DNA of 64,000 nucleotides, taken from contig NZ_FNNE01000002.1 in assembly GCF_900106945.1 (NCBI RefSeq), positions 1-64,000 on the forward strand, given 5' to 3'. The stretch's first letter is position 1, and each line of letters opens with the position of its first letter. The notes under the pieces are model-generated. The model made no database searches and was not told where the DNA came from. It was given only the letters and a program-made list of their open reading frames with translations. Source of the stretch: Marinobacter mobilis. GTDB lineage: Bacteria; Pseudomonadota; Gammaproteobacteria; Pseudomonadales; Oleiphilaceae. The position numbers and the translations under genes were made by a program. This document shows positions 16,009 through 23,646 of this stretch, one piece after another.

Positions 16009-16902
16009 ATGATGTCGTTATCCCAACCTGAATCCGCTCGTCACACCAAACCCAACCCGGCCCTGAATGTGCTGGGTACGGTCTTGCTCATCGTGGGTCT
16101 GGTCGCACTGTTTGTACCCTCCACCATTCAACCACTGTTACCCCCGGAGCTGGCTGGGCTGCTTGTCGAACATGCCAAGCTGCTGATAGGCCTTGGGATC
16201 GCCCTGCAAGTGATTGCAACCCTGACTCGGTTCAAAAAAATCATCAGAGGCGGCTACCGATTGGGGCAACAGCAACAGGCCGCCGGGCCCCACCAGCCTG
16301 ATAAAGGTGAGGACGTTGACTGGACGCCCCTCAAGGCAGGCGGGGCCAACTTCAGAACCCACCACCTGGTTCAGGTCAGCCCGAGCCGGCTGGAGGTCCG
16401 CCCCAGCATCCAAATGATGCTGTTCTGTCTCCTGTTCATGGCTCTGGGGGCCGGTGTCGGCGGTGTGTTTGTCGTCACCGGTATTCGCGACGGCAATCTG
16501 ATGACAGCGGTGATACCCGGTCTGGTTGGACTGGTCTTTTTGCTGACGGGTGCACTGCTGTTGAAATCCGCTAGCAAACGCCGCGTGTTTGACCTGTCCC
16601 TGGGTGGCTATTGGCGGGGTTCCGGCAGACTGAACGGCCCCCAGGCTCTGGTAACCCAGGCGGAATGGGCCTGGTTGCAGGAGATCAAGGTGATTCAACT
16701 TCTGCAGGAACGGGTAACCAGCAGGAGCGACAACGGCCGCAGCAGGTCCTACTGGAGCTACGAACTGAATCTGGTGCTCATCGACGGCCGCCGCTTGAAC
16801 GTCATGGACCACGGCAACCCGGGCCGGATCCGTCAGGATGCCGAGGTGATTGGCCAGTTCCTGGGAGTGCCGGTGCTGGACCCCTTTCGGCCTTCCCCCT
16901 GA
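16009..16902 (+). CDS. Membrane protein of unknown function with a C-terminal soluble domain
   Basis: A 297-residue protein with four predicted membrane helices: two near the N-terminus (LGTVLLIVGLVALFVP, LLIGLGIALQVIATL) and two in the middle (MMLFCLLFMALGAGVGGVF, AVIPGLVGLVFLLTGALLL). The C-terminal part (about 195-297) has the pattern W-x-x-x-I-x-x-I-Q-L-L-x-x-R ... ELNLVLIDGRRLNVMDHGN ... IGQFLGVPVLDP. A similar ending occurs in the protein at 35186-36190, so this is a shared unnamed domain, PH-like in feel. The start may be 16009 or the adjacent ATG at 16012. Confidence 0.6.
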   Translation: MMSLSQPESARHTKPNPALNVLGTVLLIVGLVALFVPSTIQPLLPPELAGLLVEHAKLLIGLGIALQVIATLTRFKKIIRGGYRLGQQQQAAGPHQPDKGEDVDWTPLKAGGANFRTHHLVQVSPSRLEVRPSIQMMLFCLLFMALGAGVGGVFVVTGIRDGNLMTAVIPGLVGLVFLLTGALLLKSASKRRVFDLSLGGYWRGSGRLNGPQALVTQAEWAWLQEIKVIQLLQERVTSRSDNGRSRSYWSYELNLVLIDGRRLNVMDHGNPGRIRQDAEVIGQFLGVPVLDPFRPSP

Positions 16903-16917
16903 ACATCCACTTCATTG

Positions 16918-17031
16918 CCCTCGATGAGCCAACGGATTGGCTCCAAATCCTCAAACGGCATTGAACCATGCCTCGGCAGACACCGATGTATCTCCCGGGC
17001 GTTCCTGCGCATCTGCTCCAATGCGGCTTAA
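16918..17031 (+). pseudogene. RAYT remnant: leader and first 20 codons only
   Basis: The leader motif GATGAGCCAACGGATTGGC and a start at about 16968 (MPRQTPMYLPGVPAHLLQC) match the 5' part of the RAYT copies. The frame closes at TAA near 17030 and nothing further of the gene remains. It lies directly upstream of the dehalogenase gene. Confidence 0.75.
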
Positions 17032-17143
17032 CCGTCAACGAGTGACCGAGGAGCGGCCAGTAAGGGGGGCGCGTACTGTCGGCATCCCGCCATCCGCTGA
17101 ACTACACTTTGTGAGCCTGCAACGGTACAGGGAGGCTCTTGAG

Positions 17144-17815
17144 ATGGCTGTCCGACCGAACGTAGTTTTCTTTGATGTTCTTGAAACATTGATCAACCTG
17201 GAGCCATTGGCGGACCGGCTGGAAAAAGTTGGCCAGCCGGGGCTCATTCTGGAGCCCTGGTTCCTGCGCTTTCAACGCGATGCCATGGCGCTGACCCTGG
17301 CCGGTGACTCGGCACCCTTTGAGGCGGTTGCACGGGAATCGCTTCGAACGGAAACAAAATTCGCGCTCAGTGAACGGGACATTGAGTACGTAGTCGACGG
17401 TTTCTCCACCTTGCCCACTTTTGACGATGCCGCGCCTGCCCTGAAGAAGATCGCGGATGCTGGCGTGGGGGTTGGTTGCCTGACGGTGAACAGCCCTGAC
17501 AAAACACGCCGTTTTCTTGAAGGGGCTGGGCTTATCGGGTTCGTTGATCATATTGTGACGGCTCAGGACGCTGGGGTCTGGAAACCTCATCCGGATATCT
17601 ACCGGTTTGCCGCGCAATGCTCGGGGACGCCGATTGAACGCCTGGCTCTGGTTGCCGTGCATGCCTGGGATTGCCACGGTGCAAAACGGGCCGGGGCGCT
17701 TGCCGGTTGGTGTTCACGCCTTGAGTACGGGCCAGGCGATGTGTTTCTGCCCGCGGATGTCACGGGAGACAGTCTGGTTGAGGTTGCCGACAAGCTGATG
17801 TCGCTGCACCACTAA
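17144..17815 (+). CDS. HAD-superfamily hydrolase, haloacid dehalogenase type II-like
   Basis: A 223-residue HAD protein. The nucleophile motif reads VVFFDVLETL near residue 8, a variant of DxFGTL with glutamate in place of glycine. Later motifs TVNSPDK (motif II) and KPHPDIYRFAAQ (motif III lysine), and VAVHAWDCHGAKRAG (motif IV aspartate), fit type II 2-haloacid dehalogenases, which replace a halogen by hydroxyl through an ester intermediate. The true substrate may differ. GGAGG eight bases before ATG 17144 sets the start; a longer frame to 16937 runs into a RAYT remnant. Confidence 0.82.
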   Translation: MAVRPNVVFFDVLETLINLEPLADRLEKVGQPGLILEPWFLRFQRDAMALTLAGDSAPFEAVARESLRTETKFALSERDIEYVVDGFSTLPTFDDAAPALKKIADAGVGVGCLTVNSPDKTRRFLEGAGLIGFVDHIVTAQDAGVWKPHPDIYRFAAQCSGTPIERLALVAVHAWDCHGAKRAGALAGWCSRLEYGPGDVFLPADVTGDSLVEVADKLMSLHH

Positions 17816-17933
17816 TGGGGGGCGATCGACTCCAGATTGATCCTGTTCCGTTCGTCTGCCGAGGGGGGTACTCCTCAATCCGATCCCGCTTGGGGAGCAC
17901 CTTACCGTCTTCTTGGAGAGCCGCGAAACCCGC
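17816..17933. repeat. Possible very degenerate RAYT end
   Basis: Just past the dehalogenase stop is GGGGGGCGATCGACTCCAG followed by ATTGATCCTGTTCCG, which vaguely follows the spacing of the RAYT left end. The match is weak, and the rest of this short convergent spacer shows nothing. Confidence 0.25.
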
Positions 17934-18488
17934 TTAGTTCACGCGATAGTACGGACGACTGTAGTCGAGAGTGGTTGGGCGCTGCTCCGGCGTCTCGGCT
18001 TCACCCTCGCCGATGTAGAGCGTGTCGTCCTGAATGTAGATGATGTTGTAGTCGTCGATGATAAACGGCGCGCCATTGAACTGAGTGATATGGCTATCGT
18101 GTTCGGTGGCTGTGACACCATCACCCAGCACCACGTTGTCACCCAGTGTGAACGTCCCTGATGCGGTAGGGTTGGGGGCCTCGGCATACGGGGTGGTGCA
18201 GCTGGCATCGATATAGTTCTCGATACTGCTGGTAAACGTATTGCCGGTGCTGGTGAACGTCACGATATCGTGGTGCTCCTGCCCTGAGACGGGGCCGCAT
18301 GGTTTTCTCCAGGTGCCTTCCAGCACCGTCGCCTGACCGCTTCCCGAACTGCTGCCGTTGCTGTCCTGAGAGGAGCCCGAGCCGGAATCGTTGCCCAAGC
18401 TGTTGCTGTCCTGATCGCCGCCGTTACTGCCACCCCCGCAGCCAGTCATCAATGCGGATACCAGAGTGAAGGCCAAGATTTTTTTCAT
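17934..18488 (-). CDS. Small outer-membrane-type lipoprotein of unknown function
   Basis: A 184-residue protein with a lipobox (ALMTGC, Cys near 17), then a low-complexity Ser/Gly/Asp/Asn linker (GGGSNGGDQDSNSLGN and more), then a globular beta-rich domain from about residue 55 (VLEGTWRKPCG, GNTFTSSIENYIDASC, SGTFTLGDN). GTW with paired cysteines resembles lipocalin-like small domains seen in many gammaproteobacterial lipoproteins, but I cannot name the family. Divergent from the membrane protein at 18715. Confidence 0.65.
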   Translation of the reverse strand: MKKILAFTLVSALMTGCGGGSNGGDQDSNSLGNDSGSGSSQDSNGSSSGSGQATVLEGTWRKPCGPVSGQEHHDIVTFTSTGNTFTSSIENYIDASCTTPYAEAPNPTASGTFTLGDNVVLGDGVTATEHDSHITQFNGAPFIIDDYNIIYIQDDTLYIGEGEAETPEQRPTTLDYSRPYYRVN

Positions 18489-18608
18489 AATTATGTCGTC
18501 CTAACAATATTATAGAATGGAAGGTGTTTATATCATTTTTGTATAAGGGGGCGGCAGCCGTGGCAGGTTAGTGAAAACCGAGATAGACCTGTGCTTCGTA
18601 AAGTTGAT

Positions 18609-18627
18609 AATGATAACGATTGGCATT
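18609..18627 (+). promoter_or_regulatory. Candidate Fur box
   Basis: AATGATAACGATTGGCATT matches 16 of 19 positions of the form AATGATAATGATTCTCATT commonly seen in Fur boxes, and is preceded by a further GATAAT hexamer. It lies 88 bases before the ATG at 18715 and about 120 from the divergent lipoprotein gene. Iron regulation of either is inferred. Confidence 0.45.
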
Positions 18628-18714
18628 AAGATTTATTGCTGTGTCTGGCGTAGTCTGTTCGGTCAGTGCGCCAGCGACGGTTTGTGCAATCTCATGCTGA
18701 TAACGGAACAATAG

Positions 18715-19338
18715 ATGGAAGCGCAGGGTATAGATGTTGTTGAAGTACTAAGAATGTCTCTGATTCTTGTACATGTGATGGCAGTTGTCGTGGCGGGTGT
18801 CGGTATTGCGTTTGGCGACTATGCCATTCTTGTTGTGCGGAGGATGAATATCAGTCTCTTGTTCGAGGCGAGCAGGATTATTTCGGTGGCCCTTTCACTT
18901 CTCTGGATGACAGGGCTATCCGTCATTTGGATTGACACTCAGTTTGAGTGGGAGGTGCTGGCTAACAGCCCCAAGATGCTCGCAAAGTTGGCGGTTGTTT
19001 CTATCCTGACGCTGAATGGTGTTGCGCTGCACCTGGTTGTCTTCAAACGGTTGCAAACGCCGGATTCCGACACGCGGCGTACGGCCCTGTTTCTCACCCT
19101 TCTGGGCGCAATTAGTGGTGTTACCTGGCTCTACGCAGTCTTTGTCGGGTTAGCAAAACCCGTTGCACCTTTGCTTGGGCTTTCCGGCTTTCTTGGGTTT
19201 TATTTTGTCGCATTACTCATAAGCATCGCAGTGGCCTTGGTGCTGATAGAACCCAAAGTGGCGGGCAGGCTAATTGAAAGACTGACCTGCACGGAGGGGC
19301 CGCAGGGGGAAAGGGCATACCAACAAGTTTCCGCCTAG
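18715..19338 (+). CDS. Polytopic membrane protein, unknown function
   Basis: A 207-residue protein with about five membrane helices (LILVHVMAVVVAGVGIAF, IISVALSLLWMTGLSVIWI, LAVVSILTLNGVALHLVVF, LFLTLLGAISGVTWLYAVF, LGFYFVALLISIAVALVLI). HVMAVVVAGVGIAFGDY and the conserved histidine in helix 3 recall the CopD/DUF2214-type membrane families, but the match is loose. The ribosome site is weak; ATG 18715 is chosen as the first in frame, with 18754 as an alternative. A Fur-like box upstream suggests iron control. Confidence 0.55.
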   Translation: MEAQGIDVVEVLRMSLILVHVMAVVVAGVGIAFGDYAILVVRRMNISLLFEASRIISVALSLLWMTGLSVIWIDTQFEWEVLANSPKMLAKLAVVSILTLNGVALHLVVFKRLQTPDSDTRRTALFLTLLGAISGVTWLYAVFVGLAKPVAPLLGLSGFLGFYFVALLISIAVALVLIEPKVAGRLIERLTCTEGPQGERAYQQVSA

Positions 19339-19340
19339 GC

Positions 19341-19385
19341 AAAATCAACCCGGTCCCGCCCTGAGCATCCTACTGAATTCTGCTA
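19341..19385 (+). repeat. Degenerate RAYT leader remnant
   Basis: ATCAACCCGGTCCCGCCCTG and GAGCATCCTACTGAATTCTG reproduce the order of the RAYT leader (ATCAATTCGGCCCCGCCCCG, GAACATCCGATACAATTCTC) immediately after the membrane protein stop. About two thirds of positions agree by eye. Confidence 0.5.
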
Positions 19386-19520
19386 AACCGGGTGGGATAG
19401 ACTAACTTCAAGGTTATAAGCTGTGCATGCAAGGCCAGCAACTGGCAGTGTGTATTCAGTCCCTGACCGGTGTATGGCATGCCGGCTCCACCCGTATCAC
19501 GGTTTAACTGGAGTCCTGTC

Positions 19521-21152
19521 ATGAACACATGGTACCGATTATCACTTGTCGTCGTCCTTGCGACGCTCTCGCTTTCTGCCCCGGCGGGTCAGGCACCCGG
19601 GAACACCGGGACAGCCGCCCGTGGCGGGGATGCCATTGGCACCACCGATTTCCACGCAAACTGTCTTGAAGGCGTGCGTGCGGATGTCGACCACGCGTTG
19701 GGTTTGATGCATCACATGATGTACACCCAGGCCCGCGCCGAATTCGAGGCCATTACCAAGGCCGATCCTGACTGTGCCATGGCCCACTGGGGCGTGGCGA
19801 CGACGCTGTTCCAGCCCTTATGGGGCACCACACCGAATGCGGCGGACATCACCCTGGGCCGCCAGTCGGTTGAGAATGCGCGCAAGGCCACAGATATTGA
19901 GCGGGAGCGCCTTTTGATCGAGGCCACCGCTGCCTTCTTCGAGTCCGATACCGACCAGGTCCGGGAGCGACTGGCCGGCTGGATCGAGGGCATGGATGCA
20001 GCCTATGACGCCTTCCCGGATGATCTGAACGTCGCCTCGCTGTATGCGCTGTCTCGCCTGACGTTGGCGCTGTCTGCCGAAGACCGGCAGGCGCTGCACG
20101 ATGAGGCGGAGGCGGTGCTGCGTGCCGCCTGGGAGAACGAGCCAACCCATCCCGGGGCCGTCCATTACAGCATCCACGCGACGGATGCCGATGGTCGCGC
20201 GGCAAACGCGACGGAAATCGTGGATTCCTACACCGAGATAGCCCCCAGCGTGCCCCATGCCCTGCATATGCCTTCACACATCTATGTGCGCCTGGGTGAC
20301 TGGCCGCGGACGATTGACTGGAACCAGCAATCGGCAAAGGTGGCCGTAGAGCACAAGATGCAGGGGGCGACATCGTTCCATTACATTCATGCCACGGACT
20401 ACCTGGTCTATGGTCATCTCCAGCGTGGTGAAGACAGCGCTGCGCTGGGCATCTGGGAAGGTGCGCAGGCCAACGGTCCGCACCAGGGCAACTTCCCGGG
20501 GGCCTTCCACCTGGCGTCTATTCCAGCCCGGCTGGCGGTTGAAACACGCAACTGGGAGGCGGCCGCCGCGATTACGCCACGGGCTGTGGACTACATTGAC
20601 TGGGATAAGTTCTCCTGGCCAGAGGCGGTGAGTTGGTTTGCCCGGGGCCTGGGCGCCGTGCACACCGGTGACGTGGAGACGGCCCGGGAGGCGGAGCAGC
20701 GGTTAGCCACCCTGGCGGAGAATGCCAGGTCCGCAGCCGATCAGCGTTTCTCAACCTACATTGAGGTGGATCGAAGGATCCTGGCCGGCTGGATCGCGAA
20801 CGCCGAAGGGGACCCGGAGCGCGCTATTGAACTGATGCGTTCTGCCGGAGAGCTGGAAGCCACCGTTGAGAAGCACCCGGTCACCCCGGGGGCCTTGCTG
20901 CCGCCCTACGAGGCTCTGGGCGACGTCCTGCTTGCCCAGGGACGCCCGGCAGAGGCGCTTGTTGCGTATCAGCAGTCCAACCGCATCTGGCCGCAACGCT
21001 ACAACACCCTGGCCGGCGCAGCCCGTGCGGCCGATGCCGCAGGCGACAGCGAGGCCGCTGCACAATGGTCACGCCGGCTGCTGGAGGCCGCTCCGGGATC
21101 CGAACGTGAGCCGGTCAACGGCATCAAGGCAGTGGCGGAGCGCCAGAACTAA
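19521..21152 (+). CDS. Exported tetratricopeptide-repeat protein
   Basis: A 543-residue protein with a signal peptide (LSLVVVLATLSLSAPAGQA). TPR-like helical pairs run through most of its length (LMHHMMYTQARAEFEAITKADPDCAMAHWGVA; a C-terminal one at ALGDVLLAQGRPAEALVAYQQS). Conserved histidines recur at repeat turns: AVHYSIHATDA, ALHMPSHIYVRLGDW and FHYIHATDYLVYGHL, a hallmark of a widespread TPR group with no known function. The start is ATG 19521, seven bases after GGAG; a longer frame to 19470 lacks a site. It stands alone. A periplasmic binding or scaffold role is an inference from TPR structure. Confidence 0.78.
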   Translation: MNTWYRLSLVVVLATLSLSAPAGQAPGNTGTAARGGDAIGTTDFHANCLEGVRADVDHALGLMHHMMYTQARAEFEAITKADPDCAMAHWGVATTLFQPLWGTTPNAADITLGRQSVENARKATDIERERLLIEATAAFFESDTDQVRERLAGWIEGMDAAYDAFPDDLNVASLYALSRLTLALSAEDRQALHDEAEAVLRAAWENEPTHPGAVHYSIHATDADGRAANATEIVDSYTEIAPSVPHALHMPSHIYVRLGDWPRTIDWNQQSAKVAVEHKMQGATSFHYIHATDYLVYGHLQRGEDSAALGIWEGAQANGPHQGNFPGAFHLASIPARLAVETRNWEAAAAITPRAVDYIDWDKFSWPEAVSWFARGLGAVHTGDVETAREAEQRLATLAENARSAADQRFSTYIEVDRRILAGWIANAEGDPERAIELMRSAGELEATVEKHPVTPGALLPPYEALGDVLLAQGRPAEALVAYQQSNRIWPQRYNTLAGAARAADAAGDSEAAAQWSRRLLEAAPGSEREPVNGIKAVAERQN

Positions 21153-21162
21153 AGGGTAACTG

Positions 21163-21205
21163 AAGGGGACAGATTGATTTGAGTTTCATCAGTCTGCCCC
21201 CTTTT
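21163..21205 (+). terminator. REP-like hairpin acting as a possible terminator
   Basis: AAGGGGACAGATTGAT and ATCAGTCTGCCCCCTTT can pair with two or three mismatches around a short loop, just after the TPR gene and before the convergent psiE-like gene. The arm resembles the GGGG(T)CAGATCGAT ends of the RAYT element. Confidence 0.5.
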
Positions 21206-21234
21206 GAGCTTGCACGCCTGCGCGGGTATCCCGC

Positions 21235-21681
21235 CTAAACATGCTCCTCATCGCTCTGATCGCTGGCTTTGCGCACGATGAAGTAGGCAATGCTCATGGT
21301 CAGCACAATCAGTGCAATGCCGATCAGGTAGTCCGGTTCTACGGTTTCGAGATCGAGAATGATAACTTTCCTTGCAATGGCCATGAGTGCGGTGGCAATC
21401 ACAATGCGGACGTGGATAACGTTATCTTTCAGGTAGATGGTAATGTTGATGAAAATCTCTATGGCAATCAGCACCGCCATGAACGCCCCGAAGGTGGCCA
21501 GCATGTCTGAGATGGTCAGGATATACATCGGTGGCGTGATCATCTTCTGGTAAAGAGTCCAGCCGACGTCGACGACCCCCATGATAATCACCAGCACCAT
21601 TAACAGGGCCAGCAGGCGAACGGAGAGACGGATAATCTCACTCAATACCGCCAGAAACTTCGGGTCCAGATCGTTCATCAT
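21235..21681 (-). CDS. PsiE family (phosphate-starvation-inducible) membrane protein
   Basis: A 148-residue inner-membrane protein with four predicted helices: LLALLMVLVIIMGVVDVG, LATFGAFMAVLIAIEIFIN, VIHVRIVIATALMAIARKV and LIGIALIVLTMSIAYFIV. The YLKDNVIHVRIVIATALMA IARK(V)IILD stretch is the PsiE family signature. The biochemical role of PsiE is not known. The start is ATG 21681 (ATG ATG), with AGGA upstream; a longer frame would overlap the neighbour at 21743. No phosphate box was identified upstream. Confidence 0.82.
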   Translation of the reverse strand: MMNDLDPKFLAVLSEIIRLSVRLLALLMVLVIIMGVVDVGWTLYQKMITPPMYILTISDMLATFGAFMAVLIAIEIFINITIYLKDNVIHVRIVIATALMAIARKVIILDLETVEPDYLIGIALIVLTMSIAYFIVRKASDQSDEEHV

Positions 21682-21742
21682 AGCGGTCAGATCCTGCGGG
21701 GCTGCCCAGAAGGCAGCCCCGGGGTAGGCGAGACGAATTCGG

Positions 21743-22078
21743 TCAGGCTGCAATCAGCGGTCGCAGCGACATTGGCCGGTCGGTGGTGGTCGATGCTTTC
21801 CGTTCCGGCGCTTCGAATACGTGGTAGGCTTCCGGGCCAAAGGGGTCCAGAGCGGTGCCCCGGTAGAGGTAGTGGTCAGGGACCGGCTCACCGGAGAAGG
21901 CCACCCGAAAGCTTGACCGGCATTCGGGGATGTCTACTTTCAGGGGCTCTTCGACCCAAAGGTAGACGGTCTTCTCCGACACGATGTACTCGCAGCGAAC
22001 GATCTTGAACCCTTCCCTCAGCGAGAGTTCGTTCAGTTCTTTGGAAACCTTGAGCGGATACTTGTGAATGGTTTTCAT
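21743..22078 (-). CDS. Small conserved protein (DUF7352-like)
   Basis: A 111-residue soluble protein. The opening KTIHKYPLKV, the central VYLWVEEPL and the late YLYRGTALDPFGPEAYHVFEAP match the outline of DUF7352 proteins (small beta proteins of unknown role found in phages and bacteria). The name is from memory of the pattern and is tentative. A good AGGAGGGGG ribosome site precedes the ATG at 22078. It lies just upstream of psiE on the same strand, with 61 bases between the chosen starts and stops, so co-transcription is possible. Confidence 0.55.
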   Translation of the reverse strand: MKTIHKYPLKVSKELNELSLREGFKIVRCEYIVSEKTVYLWVEEPLKVDIPECRSSFRVAFSGEPVPDHYLYRGTALDPFGPEAYHVFEAPERKASTTTDRPMSLRPLIAA

Positions 22079-22157
22079 GATGCCCCCTCCTGTTTGCGCT
22101 GGGTAGAGCCATCATGGAGGGCGGAGCGATAAGAAAGAATCAGGCAGAATAGTTCTT

Positions 22158-23084
22158 TCAATCAGTTTTTTTCGATGCATTCGCCTTTGATGCTTTCGAT
22201 GCCCCCTGAGTACAAATGGCCTCCACGGCTGGATGAGCCTGCACCTGGTTCCGGCTGATGGCATAGAGTGTGTCGGTGACCGATTCAACTTCCCCGATCA
22301 TCTCGACCTGGTACTGGCGGCATACTTCATCACGGATGACGGTTGGGGCGGCGAACACCCCGAACCCATTTCGTCCAAACACTTTGAGCAGGGCGCTGTC
22401 GTCGATTTCTACGGATACGTCCAGCCGGATGCCCTGATCATGGAACCATTGCATCAACTGGTGTGCGTAGGGTGTGCGGATTGCGTTCGCCAGAAATGCC
22501 TGATTGTGCATGCTCTGAGGAAAGTCGTCCCGCAACTGTGCCGCAAGTTCCGGGATGGCAAACAGGCTGATGGAAGACTGGCCAATGGTATGGATGCCCC
22601 AGTGATTTTCAGGGTTTGATTCCGGCAGGCGGTCACTGAGCACCACATCCAGACGCCTCGATTTCAGGTCCCGGAGGAGCGCTTCAAGGCCGCCAGTGTG
22701 ACAGCTGATATGAACTTGCCGGTCCAGTTTGATGGCGGGCTCCAGCAGCTGGTAGGCAATCAGCTTATGAATGGATGCGGCAACCCCGACAGACAGGGTT
22801 AAGGGGCGGTCAGCGGGATCGCTATCGAGAACGCTCTTGAGTTCATCGGCGACCCTGAACATTTCGTCCGCATAGCGGAAGGTCGTCTGGCCCAGATCCG
22901 TTAACACCAGACGGCGGTGCTCCCGGCGGAACAGCAGGCTGCCGATGGACTCTTCCAGGGCGGTCAATTGACTGCTGAGGGTCTGGGGGGCCAGGTCGAG
23001 TAATTCACTGGCTCTGACCAGTGAGCCTTCTCTGGCGATGACCCAGAAGTAATACAGATGTTTGTAGTTGAGGGTGCCAGGCAT
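22158..23084 (-). CDS. LysR family regulator, NhaR-like
   Basis: A 308-residue regulator. The opening LNYKHLYYFWVIAREGSLVRASELLDLAPQTLSSQL is the HTH of the NhaR subgroup, which responds to sodium or pH in E. coli. The effector domain begins at about residue 90 (LTLSVGVAASIHKLIA). The last 15 residues are a Lys/Ser/Ala tail (GASKASKANASKKTD). No Shine-Dalgarno is seen before the ATG. NhaR-type genes usually stand beside an antiporter or other transporter; here only a possible transporter relic lies upstream (23292-23480), so the regulator may be an orphan. Confidence 0.82.
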   Translation of the reverse strand: MPGTLNYKHLYYFWVIAREGSLVRASELLDLAPQTLSSQLTALEESIGSLLFRREHRRLVLTDLGQTTFRYADEMFRVADELKSVLDSDPADRPLTLSVGVAASIHKLIAYQLLEPAIKLDRQVHISCHTGGLEALLRDLKSRRLDVVLSDRLPESNPENHWGIHTIGQSSISLFAIPELAAQLRDDFPQSMHNQAFLANAIRTPYAHQLMQWFHDQGIRLDVSVEIDDSALLKVFGRNGFGVFAAPTVIRDEVCRQYQVEMIGEVESVTDTLYAISRNQVQAHPAVEAICTQGASKASKANASKKTD

Positions 23085-23646
23085 GGGATGGAGGTTTCCG
23101 TTGACCGGCTGGTGCTGCGTGCTGCCCCGCCGGCTTGGTCATTGTTGCCACAGATAGAGCATAAGAACATAGCCCTTGTCTGGGCGGTCTGCAAAATACA
23201 ATGTGATGAGCGCTGGTTTTGTCTTGTGCCCGATGCTGAAAAAGGGAACGGATCGATTCTGAAATCATAAATCTGACGTCTTCGACCCTCGCTATCCGTA
23301 TTTTGCAATCCCCGTAACCCTTGGTGTGACCAGTGCGCCGCCTGCCAACAGGGTTACGAGCAGGAGCAAAGCCAGGATAAACGGCTTTAGTCCCAGATGC
23401 TGGAGCGCTTCAACCCGGAGCTGATATTCCCTGCCCAAAGTCCCAACTTTCTTGTCCGTGCTTTTCAGTGGCCAAATTTGTCAAAAAGTGGCTGCCCGCG
23501 TCAATCATGCCGAACCATGTGCTGGCAATATTGCACAACCGTACCAGTCTTGGCGGTGGGCCAGAAATTAAAGCAATAAGCGGCGTCTATCACTGTCGAT
23601 TCATACAACCTCCGTGCAAATAGCAATTAAAATAGGGTATAGCACA
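23085..23646. other. 562-base intergenic region
   Basis: It lies between the LysR gene and the GH5 gene, transcribed in opposite directions. Apart from the possible transporter relic at 23292-23480 it holds no supported gene. The AT-rich part near 23600-23640 should contain the GH5 promoter, but no clear -35/-10 pair stands out. Confidence 0.5.
23292..23480 (-). pseudogene. Possible C-terminal remnant of a membrane transporter
   Basis: A minus-strand frame without a start reads a basic linker (KSTDKKVGTLGREYQLRVEAL) and one hydrophobic helix (LGLKPFILALLLLVTLLAGGALV), then stops. GLKPFILALLL resembles the end of YeiH-type anion transporters, which often stand next to LysR genes. The resemblance is short and could be chance. 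Confidence 0.28.

Noticed and set aside
16937-17143. A longer dehalogenase protein starting at 16937
   Set aside because: The extra N-terminus is translated from a RAYT remnant in another frame, and a strong GGAGG site sits before 17144.
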